NCBI GenBank assembly: GCA_944363645.1
Contig: CALVUR010000003.1
Span: 124,001-188,000, forward strand
Source of the DNA: an uncultured Clostridia bacterium
GTDB lineage: Bacteria > Bacillota > Clostridia > Christensenellales > Borkfalkiaceae
DNA: 64,000 nucleotides
Direction: 5' to 3'
Under the pieces are notes generated by a model. That model did not search any database, had not been told where the DNA came from, and worked only from the letters and a program-made list of their open reading frames with translations. Position 1 is the stretch's first letter. Each line of letters opens with the position of its first letter. This document shows, piece by piece, positions 25,389 through 32,708 of this stretch. The position numbers were made by a program, and so were the translations under genes.

Positions 25389-27750
25389 TATCTACCTCCT
25401 TTAATGCTTGATAAAATGCATCATATAATGTTTTAGCAACAAGTTCATTTGATTTAAATAATTCTTCCAAATATTCTCTAATTGCGCCAAGAATATCAAA
25501 GGAAAATTCACTTACATTTTTATTGAACGCTCCGTCAGCAAAATAGATTCGTGGCGGGTCGCCAATCGTGTCAACATCTTTCACACGTGCAGTACGTCCA
25601 AAAATTTGAACTAATGTGATAAACACTGTTGCAATCACATCTCTTTTACTTTCTGGTGAAAGAAACTTTAAAGAACACTTACCACTGTCTTGTTCTAAAA
25701 CGCCCCAAAATTTTCCAGCTTCGTTTTTTAAATTATTAGCATAAATACCAATATTGTCTTTTGAAGCTTGTGAAAACTTTTCAGCAATATGCCCATTAAG
25801 TTTTGCAATTTTTAATGAAATATCATCGGGCACTGGCATTGGTCGAACAAGAAAAAATACACTACGTATAGCGGCGTTACCTCTTTTATCAACAATGTTG
25901 TATCCCCTATTGATGACGCTGGCTGGCGCAATTAAAATTTTATCGGAGTGATTTCCAAAATGCTCTATATCGTTTTTCTTGATGGTTAATTCTTTTTTTT
26001 GCTCTCCATCACGAATAAGCACGACACACCTTTCCTTCGCACCCCATTGTGTAAGTAATTCATTCATGCGATTCCATGCAATAGTTGCCTCATCATAGCT
26101 ATTAACAATGAATAAAATTTTCCCATCTCTATTGCATTCCGCCTCAATATGCATTTTTATTTCGGATAATAATTTGCACAAATTATTTTCACGCTCAGTT
26201 TTTTTCGAGCCAGACACCACTGTGGTTGCGCCGCAAGTCAAAAATTCTGATTTTTCAAGATATTTTCTCGTTTCCTCAGGAGATTTTAGTATATAATCAA
26301 CAGGAACATTTACATTATATTGTAAAGATCCGGGCGCATAACTTGAACCAGACATAAGAATGGTATGCGGTCCAATTGGCTCGCCTTGTTCGTCAACCAG
26401 TAACCATGGCAAAGATAACATCAACATTCTTCCGTATGCGTATTGACGATATACCTTAAGTTTTTGATCACTTTTTGAATACATCATACCGAACATGTTT
26501 CCTTTAGGCGCCGCAGGAAGATATTTCTGCTGAGTAATAAATCTTTTTTGTAAAAAGTTAGAAATATCATTGTTTTGCAAAATTCCCATATCTGCAAACT
26601 TAGCGGCATCGTCTATTTTGTGCATAAGACGATCGAACGATATGACTTTTAACAGCAATATAAGATGCCTCATCGTTATACCATCCGATTGTAATTGATT
26701 TTCTTTTAATAATCTTTCTAAATTTTCATACGGCTTATAAGACACGGAAAATATGTTATCAATAATTTCATTTAGCTTATCTTCAAATAAATCTTTTGAT
26801 GATTTGTAACTAAAATAATTAATACAATCTTTTAAACTCTTTACTAAATTCTCATCCAAACGATCTTTATTTAACTGTTCTAAAATAGTTAAAGATGAAA
26901 ATGTGGATTTTACAAGTTCTTTCCACCCTCCTTTTTCATTCTCTTCGATATCTTTTAAACTTTCCAAAATCCCTTCATAAGCATCGCTGGTAGCTCGTAC
27001 ATACTTAAAAAATTTTCTTTCGTTTTTATTAAGTTGTATATCATCAAAAGTCTTGCGCATATCTTTAGCGCAACCATCTGCTTGTGCATTGATAAAGTCG
27101 TTTAAAGGCATGTTGGGCGCAAAAAAATTATCCAATGTGCTTTGAACGCGATCACATTCATCAAAGATTGCAAGATCAAAATATGATAAAACTTCCTCAA
27201 GGAAAAGATGTCTTTCTTCACCAATATTAGAAGCGCTTAGTCCGGCAACCGTAGTAATTATAATTGAGGATGTTTCTGCTTGTCGCATCATTGCTGTGCC
27301 TTGGCATATCGAAAAAAGTGGACAACGATATCTCTCATTTTTAAGCGAATCATTGCATGAAATAAGATTATAACAAGGTCTTTCGCTGTATTCCCAAGAA
27401 TTTTCTTGATCAGAGGATGAAACAAGCCCATTTAACGCACATGGCGTATTAAGATAATATGAGGCGCCTTCGTCAATAAATAAATCACCTCGTTTTTTTA
27501 GTGCAATTGAGTAGTCTTCTTGTTTTGTTTTCCCGATAAGTGGTGAAACATCCAAGCCGTACTTTTTAAGTTCGCTCATCATTTTTATTACTTCATTTAC
27601 AGTATTTAAAACAATGGCAATGCGATACCCTTTTTTCGCCAAGCAAAATGACAAAACTTTCATAAGAGTACTCTTTCCCGAACCAACCATGCCAACTATG
27701 TTGGTAATATGATTGATTGTAAAATTTGTATTGTCTTTTATACCAAACAA
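25330..27750 (-). CDS. DinG/XPD-like helicase of the pPIWI-RE system
   Basis: A superfamily 2 helicase predicted to unwind the target for the pPIWI-RE protein. Walker A is GMVGSGKST (residues 20-28); a Cys cluster (C104, C126, C132, C143, C149) could hold an Fe-S centre as in DinG and XPD; Walker B is DECD (197-200); motif VI is QIFGRTARV near the C-terminus. The only start in frame is TTG 27750, with no ribosome site. Upstream of it the frame stays open and protein-like (VPNDYCYDVLIKNELFG) back to an A AAA AAG slippery site inside the preceding gene. I therefore think the real product is a frameshift fusion with that gene. Confidence 0.85.
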   Translation of the reverse strand: MFGIKDNTNFTINHITNIVGMVGSGKSTLMKVLSFCLAKKGYRIAIVLNTVNEVIKMMSELKKYGLDVSPLIGKTKQEDYSIALKKRGDLFIDEGASYYLNTPCALNGLVSSSDQENSWEYSERPCYNLISCNDSLKNERYRCPLFSICQGTAMMRQAETSSIIITTVAGLSASNIGEERHLFLEEVLSYFDLAIFDECDRVQSTLDNFFAPNMPLNDFINAQADGCAKDMRKTFDDIQLNKNERKFFKYVRATSDAYEGILESLKDIEENEKGGWKELVKSTFSSLTILEQLNKDRLDENLVKSLKDCINYFSYKSSKDLFEDKLNEIIDNIFSVSYKPYENLERLLKENQLQSDGITMRHLILLLKVISFDRLMHKIDDAAKFADMGILQNNDISNFLQKRFITQQKYLPAAPKGNMFGMMYSKSDQKLKVYRQYAYGRMLMLSLPWLLVDEQGEPIGPHTILMSGSSYAPGSLQYNVNVPVDYILKSPEETRKYLEKSEFLTCGATTVVSGSKKTERENNLCKLLSEIKMHIEAECNRDGKILFIVNSYDEATIAWNRMNELLTQWGAKERCVVLIRDGEQKKELTIKKNDIEHFGNHSDKILIAPASVINRGYNIVDKRGNAAIRSVFFLVRPMPVPDDISLKIAKLNGHIAEKFSQASKDNIGIYANNLKNEAGKFWGVLEQDSGKCSLKFLSPESKRDVIATVFITLVQIFGRTARVKDVDTIGDPPRIYFADGAFNKNVSEFSFDILGAIREYLEELFKSNELVAKTLYDAFYQALKEVDNGTEEKIADYGIYSENYYD

Positions 27751-27758
27751 TTCATTCT

Positions 27759-28418
27759 TTATAAGAACATCATAACAATAATCATTAGGAACTTTTTTTT
27801 CATTTCTTCAGCCGATTGCAAAAGTTCTTCATAAGATAATTGAATTATTTCTCTTTTTTGCTTTGGACTTCTTTTTAAACTATTATTTTGCTTCCCATAC
27901 TCTGCAATCCATTCTGGGATTTTTATCGTAATAAAACGCTTACCATCACAATTAACCTTATATGTACCCGCTTCAGCAACTTTCGTACTGTGTTTGGTTT
28001 GAATCTTTTCAAGAAGATATTCGCGATATATGTCTTCTCGGTCGGCTTGCGGGATGCTTCCTTCGTTTTTTATAACTTTATTGTCAACTATTTTGTATAA
28101 TCTAATTGACTCATAAGATTTTTCAGGTTCACAATACTTTATAAAGTCCTCTTCCCAATTCATTCTTGATGAATAACAAAATAATTTGTGCTTTGCTTGT
28201 TGCCACAAATAAAGATCTTCCCCTTTATATTCATGATTGATCAATTGGTATCCACGCAAAAGAACATAGGCGTTGAATGGATCAAGAGTCGGTGATATAC
28301 GGCGAACAATATATAAAACCATTTCAACATTAATAAATGAAGTTGCGTTGAAGTCGCTTTCTTTAAAATATTTCGTAAATTGATCTTGCAATATTTTTAA
28401 ACTTTTATTTATTTTCAC
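27759..28418 (-). CDS. Small pPIWI-RE system protein (probable domain Y), upstream half of a frameshift fusion
   Basis: A 219-residue, mostly helical protein with no enzyme motif that I recognise. By position it fits the Y domain of pPIWI-RE islands, which I recall as being joined to or next to the helicase. GTG 28418 follows GGAGGTG eight bases upstream and overlaps the REase gene by 14 bp. Near the end, codons AAA AAA AAG after ATG form the slippery heptamer A AAA AAG, and the 0 frame then closes after FLMIIVMMFL. A -1 shift instead enters the helicase frame. The zero-frame tail is unusually hydrophobic, as if not selected. Confidence 0.65.
   Translation of the reverse strand: MKINKSLKILQDQFTKYFKESDFNATSFINVEMVLYIVRRISPTLDPFNAYVLLRGYQLINHEYKGEDLYLWQQAKHKLFCYSSRMNWEEDFIKYCEPEKSYESIRLYKIVDNKVIKNEGSIPQADREDIYREYLLEKIQTKHSTKVAEAGTYKVNCDGKRFITIKIPEWIAEYGKQNNSLKRSPKQKREIIQLSYEELLQSAEEMKKKFLMIIVMMFL
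27792..27798 (-). promoter_or_regulatory. Candidate -1 ribosomal frameshift site, A AAA AAG
   Basis: Minus-strand codons ATG AAA AAA AAG TTC contain A AAA AAG in the frame required for tandem -1 slippage, as in E. coli dnaX. After slipping, the ribosome would read GTT CCT AAT GAT TAT and continue into the helicase. The zero-frame stop is 30 bases past the heptamer. I could not identify a definite stimulatory hairpin by eye. Confidence 0.6.
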
Positions 28419-29541
28419 GATTCTTCACCTCCTTACGCAACTCTTTTACAAATAATCTCATTGACAAGCATTTTTGTGATTTGTTTTTCAAAGCCTCTCC
28501 ACTTATCTTTAAATATTTTTCAGTCTTGTTGACGATAGCGTCTGGTATTACATAAAACCATTTATTGACATTCGCATTTAGAAAATCATCGTCTTTTTTT
28601 ATGGATTGATTGAGTAAGTATGGATTAGCATATGTCTTGGCATCAACACCCCAGCATGTTCCGTCTTGAAATATAATCTTTATATCATAACGATCATGCT
28701 CCGGCCAAAGTTCGTATTTTAAATGTAATTCTTCACACTTTTTTTTAATTTCAATTTCAGCTCGCCCTGGATAACTAATATATTTCATTACACCTTTTTT
28801 TAAACGATACTCATATTTTGAATCAACAGGTTCTAAGTTTTTGTTCGTAGAAAAATTAATATGTGTTAAGCAATCCCAGTGACAACAAATTGGTTGGTCG
28901 CCAATCATTGTAAAAGTCCAACCACAGTTTGGGCACTCGTAAGTGTTTTGCGGTGTGTCTTCATAAGCTGAATTGAGTATCTCTTCCAAGCAATCTATTT
29001 CAGGAGGCCCAACAATACATTCTCTTCTCTCTAGTCGCGTCATAAGCGGATGTTCAATTAAAAACAACCGTATGCGCACATAATCTTCTTGCGAAAGTTT
29101 TTTTAATTTTTCAAAGACAATATGCTCATCAACAGCATTAAGATCTTTCTCCAATGAATTAAGGTAGTCTTCACATTCATCGGTTAATTGGTATGTGTTG
29201 TTATCTTTTGAACAAAAAACAAGCGCATTCAATTTATAGAATGAGGTTTTTTCAAGTTCAGCTAAAACTTCTTCATTCCATCCAAGGAACCATTCTTTTA
29301 CTGGACGTGTACAATTTTCTTTAATCATCATGGTCTCGTTGATGCGATTTACATATTGCTTAAGTGAATCGCTGTCTCTCTTTTCGTAATAGCGAATTGC
29401 AAGCATCGTATATAGATTCATACCTTGTCTAAACAACAACCCCGCCTTTACAGATTCGTCATCACTTACTTTTAACTTACGACTTAACCCAACCGCAATA
29501 AACACAAACATATTTTCAAAGTCGCTAATTTGAATTTGCAT
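28405..29541 (-). CDS. pPIWI-RE-associated restriction endonuclease-fold protein
   Basis: First gene of the operon, 378 residues. The N-terminal 200 residues are helical (probable Z-type domain). A zinc ribbon follows, YECPNCGWTF with CCHWDC (C203, C206, C219 or C220, C224). The C-terminus has a PD-(D/E)xK nuclease core: a Glu-rich helix AEIEIKKKCEELHLKYELWP, then D286 in RYDIKIIF and D300-A-K302 in WGVDAKTYANP. All three core residues are present, so it should be an active nuclease. The ATG at 29541 follows CAAGGAG. In known pPIWI-RE modules such a REase is one of the three constant partners. Confidence 0.85.
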   Translation of the reverse strand: MQIQISDFENMFVFIAVGLSRKLKVSDDESVKAGLLFRQGMNLYTMLAIRYYEKRDSDSLKQYVNRINETMMIKENCTRPVKEWFLGWNEEVLAELEKTSFYKLNALVFCSKDNNTYQLTDECEDYLNSLEKDLNAVDEHIVFEKLKKLSQEDYVRIRLFLIEHPLMTRLERRECIVGPPEIDCLEEILNSAYEDTPQNTYECPNCGWTFTMIGDQPICCHWDCLTHINFSTNKNLEPVDSKYEYRLKKGVMKYISYPGRAEIEIKKKCEELHLKYELWPEHDRYDIKIIFQDGTCWGVDAKTYANPYLLNQSIKKDDDFLNANVNKWFYVIPDAIVNKTEKYLKISGEALKNKSQKCLSMRLFVKELRKEVKNRENK

Positions 29542-29557
29542 AATTTTCTCCTTGTAT

Positions 29558-29596
29558 AAAAAATATCCGTCCTTCGAAAAACACCGAAGGACGGAT
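29558..29596 (-). terminator. Terminator-like hairpin in the leader of the pPIWI-RE operon
   Basis: ATCCGTCCTTCG and CGAAGGACGGAT form a perfect 12-base stem with an eight-base loop. On the minus strand it is followed by ATATTTTTT and then the REase ribosome site. A terminator placed between promoter and first gene suggests attenuation or conditional expression. Confidence 0.7.
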
Positions 29597-29604
29597 TATT
29601 GTTC

Positions 29605-29621
29605 ACTTTGTCTCACAAAGT
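29605..29621. repeat. Second leader hairpin of the pPIWI-RE operon
   Basis: ACTTTGT, CTC, ACAAAGT: a perfect seven-base stem with a three-base loop directly upstream of the terminator-like hairpin. It has no T run of its own. Confidence 0.6.
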
Positions 29622-29692
29622 ATAAATCTGTCTTATTGTTTGGAATGTGTGTTCAATATACGCTGATACACGACATCCAACTTCAAAAATAT

Positions 29693-29744
29693 GGTGTTTT
29701 TTCTAGAACACCTTTATTGTAAGACATTTTTTTCGCTTTGTCAA
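29693..29744 (-). promoter_or_regulatory. Promoter of the pPIWI-RE operon with inverted repeat at the start site
   Basis: On the minus strand TTGACA (29739-29744), 17 bases, TACAAT (29716-29721). The expected start is near 29709. The inverted repeat GGTGTT...AACACC (29693-29712) covers it and could be an operator. The leader to the REase start is then about 168 bases. Confidence 0.7.
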
Positions 29745-29773
29745 TAGTTTTTTTTGTTTTTTATACATGTTTT

Positions 29774-29819
29774 TTTAATTTTTTCACCCCAAAAATATCT
29801 GCCCAAATTCCGACATTTT
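29774..29819 (+). repeat. Right 46-bp direct repeat of the pPIWI-RE island
   Basis: Matches 22736-22781 at 45 of 46 positions in the same orientation (one C/A difference). The following 470 bp up to tRNA-Arg hold no gene that I can support. Confidence 0.85.
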
Positions 29820-30264
29820 CCTTAATATTCTATAGTCCACATTGAAAATTATAACTTGACTCAAAGACTCTCACTTGTTCTTGTTATCTTTTTTTACAAA
29901 ATTAGGTGTAAAATAATCATCACGCCCAATACCGAATTTTCTTGCAAATAATCACAGTATTGTAAATAGTTTAGATCTTTCACCTTGCTATATTCTTACA
30001 TATTCATATTTTTTCTCTTTTGCTAAAAAATTTGCATAAATTTTAATATTTTTATTATATAATACTTTTATTAAAAATGCAATATGTATTTTAAAAATTT
30101 TAAATTTTTATTTTTGACGGGCTTTTTCTCTTCCTTTTCGAGATTTTTATAAGGTTAAACTGCTTAAAAGCCAATTATAAACACTTAAAATCGCAGTTTC
30201 AAGGCTTTTTGAACGCTTTAATACGAGCATGGGAAAGTTGTGGAAAGCTTTACGGAAAAAAACA

Positions 30265-30293
30265 AAAAGGAAGACAAAAATGTCTTCCTTTTT
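30265..30293 (-). terminator. Terminator of tRNA-Arg
   Basis: AAGGAAGACA and TGTCTTCCTT pair. Directly after the encoded CCA, the minus strand runs into this stem and then T residues. Confidence 0.75.
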
Positions 30294-30370
30294 TGGCGCG
30301 CCCTAAGGAGCTCGAATCCCTAACCTTTGGTTCCGTAGACCAACGCTCTATCCAATTGAGCTAAGGGCGC
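30294..30370 (-). tRNA. tRNA-Arg (ACG)
   Basis: The cloverleaf closes with acceptor arms GCGCCCT/AGGGCGC. The anticodon arm TTGGT-CTACGGA-ACCAA gives anticodon ACG, read as ICG after deamination. The TpsiC arm contains GATTCGAGC. The 3' GCCA is encoded, giving 77 nt with CCA. It is transcribed toward the defence island. Confidence 0.93.
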
Positions 30371-30398
30371 ATATCAAGTTTTCGCAATTTGCTATATG

Positions 30399-30427
30399 AT
30401 TATAAACTTTATATTTAAGTTTGTCAA
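30399..30427 (-). promoter_or_regulatory. Promoter of tRNA-Arg
   Basis: On the minus strand TTGACA (30422-30427), 17 bases, TATAAT (30399-30404): both boxes perfect consensus, 28 bp before the tRNA. Confidence 0.85.
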
Positions 30428-30486
30428 ATATTTTGGGAAAGATTACAAACAAAAAATAAAAAAATTGAGAAAACCTTTGATTTTTT

Positions 30487-30515
30487 TTGACAACTACCAT
30501 ATTTTATGCTATTAT
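30487..30515 (+). promoter_or_regulatory. Promoter of tRNA-Ser
   Basis: TTGACA (30487-30492), 17 bases, TATTAT (30510-30515), 36 bp before the tRNA and divergent from the tRNA-Arg promoter. Confidence 0.8.
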
Positions 30516-30551
30516 TTATGGGTATCTATAAAGAATGAACGTTTCAGCTAT

Positions 30552-30642
30552 GGAGAAGTACCCAAGTGGCTGAAGGGGCTCCCCTGCTAAGGGAGTAGTA
30601 CGGTTAAACGTAGCGCGGGTTCAAATCCCGCCTTCTCCGCCA
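30552..30642 (+). tRNA. tRNA-Ser (GCT)
   Basis: Acceptor arms GGAGAAG/CTTCTCC, discriminator G and an encoded CCA. The anticodon arm CTCCC-CTGCTAA-GGGAG gives GCT. A long variable arm (TAGTACGGTTAAACGTA) marks the type II tRNA. It is 91 nt long. Confidence 0.94.
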
Positions 30643-30645
30643 AAA

Positions 30646-30677
30646 AATACGAACTCAAATGAGTTCGTATTTTTTTG
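30646..30677 (+). terminator. Terminator of tRNA-Ser
   Basis: ATACGAACTC, AAAT, GAGTTCGTAT then TTTTTTG: a perfect ten-base stem with a T run directly after the tRNA. Confidence 0.9.
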
Positions 30678-30726
30678 TTGTTTTTGTTAAGTTGTAAGGT
30701 TTTTGGTTATTAAAAAGTGCAAAAAT

Positions 30727-30757
30727 GTGGTGATAACGGGCTTATAGGCCGACTTTT
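30727..30757 (-). repeat. Dispersed palindromic element, copy 6
   Basis: Reads GTGATAACGGGCTTATAGG then CCGACTTTTA; the variable arm is GTCGGCC. Its end coincides with the TAA stop of the cardiolipin synthase gene. Confidence 0.88.
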
Positions 30758-32462
30758 AGCAAAGTGGGGCGAAGATGCGCAATATGGCATCAACAAACCA
30801 CTTAAAAGCGCCCTGACCGATATCTGAAAGTTTTCTTTCACGACATTTTTCTTGTGTTTTTAAAAAGTCCGCTTTAAGTGAGTATAAAATTGGCGAATTG
30901 TAAAACAAACTGTTATTTTCAAAGTGCAAAAACAAACTGCGGTAATCTAAATTAACCGTGCCGATTGTACAAATTTTATCATCGATAATACACGCCTTAG
31001 CATGCACAAAGCCCGGCAAAAATTCGTAAATTTTAATGCCCGATTTAAGTAAAATTTGATAATAACTTCTTGACATGCGGTAAACAAGTTTTTTATCAGG
31101 TATGCCCGGCATGATAATACGCACATCTACGCCACGTTTTGCCGCATTTATAAAAGCGTTTAAAAGATTATCGCCAAGCATCAAGTAAGGCGTATAAAAG
31201 TAAGCATAATTTGTCGCCTGCGCCAAAAGATCAATATATAAATCGTTACTTACGTCGCTGTGATCGAGCGGAGAATCGTAATAACTCAATACATACCCGC
31301 CCCTTCCACAAGAAAATGCATCAATTTCATCAAGTACGGCATCGTTTATACCGAGATAATTATTGCCAAGCCCTTTATCATTTTCAGCCTTCAAAGAATC
31401 GTCAGCCTGCCCTTTTTTGGCATCAACGGACGTTTTTTGGACATCAATAGACGTTTTTTGAGCATCTAAATCTTTATCGTCAGTACAAACAGTTTCAGTC
31501 AAACTGTCGCTAAGATCTGGACATTCTTCAACCAAGCCCTTATCAATAGGAAGGGATGGAAAAGCATTCCAGAACTGCAAAAACATATAAACATAATTTT
31601 TAACGGGTTTGCCAACGAGCCTAAAACCGATATCCTTCCAATACCCGTATTTTTCAATTTTATTGATATACTCATCGGCAAGGTTTACGCCGCCGCTATA
31701 CACAATTTTGCCATCAATAACAAGCATTTTGCGGTGATCACGGTAGTTAAGCGTACCACGTATAAAGAACATAGGGTTAAACGGCATGCACAAAATGCCC
31801 TTTTTCTTAAGTGCGCGCACGTTAGTTTTGTCGTAAGTGGCGATGCTTCCAAGGTCGTCGTAAAGCATATACACCTTAACGCCCTGACTCGCCTTTTTAG
31901 CCAAAATATCCACCATGCTGTCCCACATAAAGCCGCGTTCCACGATAAAGTACTCAATAAAAATGTAACGTGAAGCACTTTCTAAATCGATAAGCATGGA
32001 CTCAAACATCTTTTCGCCTGACTCGTAAAATTTTGCGCCTTCTGAGTAACAAAGCGGAAAGCCCGTTGTATTTTGCAGATTTTTTATCGTTTGCGAAAAC
32101 CTTAAATTTTCGCCTTCTAAACTTTTAACGCTGTCATTAAATTGGAGCGATGGCGTAATTTGCCTTGCGTGCAAAAGGCGTTTATGAATGCCCCTACCGG
32201 TGCGTTTATTGCCGATTAAGACATACAAAACAGTGCCGGCAATAGGAAGCCCTAAAATGATGAGTAGCCACAGCGTTTTGTATGCGCCCTCGTCCCGACT
32301 TGTAACTATGTAAAGCACATAAATTACGGCAGCAAGTGTAATGATTCCGTTTAAAATAAATGAATAGGGAGTGAGCCACACGCCAAGAACTATTAGCCAC
32401 ACAAGCTGTAAAAGTATTGCCGGAATGCTGATTAAAATTCGTCTTAAAAGCTTTGTTTTCAT
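30756..32462 (-). CDS. cls: Cardiolipin synthase (two phospholipase D domains)
   Basis: Joins two phosphatidylglycerols into cardiolipin at the inner membrane. The 568 residues start with two transmembrane helices and the PLDc_N segment (LIILGLPIAGTVLYVLIG). The two HKD motifs are HRKMLVIDGKIVYSGG and VHAKACIIDDKICTIG. Between the two PLD domains there is an extra hydrophilic insert of about 60 residues with the near-repeat DAQKTSID, VQKTSVD, AKKGQ; Cls proteins usually have no such insert. A GGGGGT ribosome site precedes ATG 32462. Function by homology is firm; the insert is odd but leaves the frame intact. Confidence 0.92.
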   Translation of the reverse strand: MKTKLLRRILISIPAILLQLVWLIVLGVWLTPYSFILNGIITLAAVIYVLYIVTSRDEGAYKTLWLLIILGLPIAGTVLYVLIGNKRTGRGIHKRLLHARQITPSLQFNDSVKSLEGENLRFSQTIKNLQNTTGFPLCYSEGAKFYESGEKMFESMLIDLESASRYIFIEYFIVERGFMWDSMVDILAKKASQGVKVYMLYDDLGSIATYDKTNVRALKKKGILCMPFNPMFFIRGTLNYRDHRKMLVIDGKIVYSGGVNLADEYINKIEKYGYWKDIGFRLVGKPVKNYVYMFLQFWNAFPSLPIDKGLVEECPDLSDSLTETVCTDDKDLDAQKTSIDVQKTSVDAKKGQADDSLKAENDKGLGNNYLGINDAVLDEIDAFSCGRGGYVLSYYDSPLDHSDVSNDLYIDLLAQATNYAYFYTPYLMLGDNLLNAFINAAKRGVDVRIIMPGIPDKKLVYRMSRSYYQILLKSGIKIYEFLPGFVHAKACIIDDKICTIGTVNLDYRSLFLHFENNSLFYNSPILYSLKADFLKTQEKCRERKLSDIGQGAFKWFVDAILRIFAPLC

Positions 32463-32623
32463 TGCTACCCCCTTTTGTAATTTTGTTGCTTTAAAAAGTT
32501 TATAAGCGCAATTTTTACTTTTTTATGACAACCTTATTTTAATTATTTTAAATTTAAATCGTCAGTGTTTTTTTGTTGTTTTTGATATGATTTTTACCGC
32601 TTTTTGTCTTGAAAAAGTTGCAA

Positions 32624-32660
32624 AAAAGTGGCGATAACGGGCTTATAGCCTCACTTTTTT
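32624..32660 (-). repeat. Dispersed palindromic element, copy 7
   Basis: Reads AAAAAAGTGGCGATAACGGG then CTTATAGCCTCACTTTTTT, a near-complete copy with pairing outer arms, in the spacer between the MFS and cls genes. It could act as a terminator of the MFS gene. Confidence 0.9.
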
Positions 32661-32708
32661 ATTTTTATCTACTTTTTTTGGCGACAAGTTTAAAAACGGT
32701 TTTTTCTA

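Noticed and set aside
30294-30370. tRNA-Arg as the attachment site of the pPIWI-RE island
   Set aside because: The island's direct repeat ends 475 bp away, does not resemble tRNA sequence, and no integrase gene is present.
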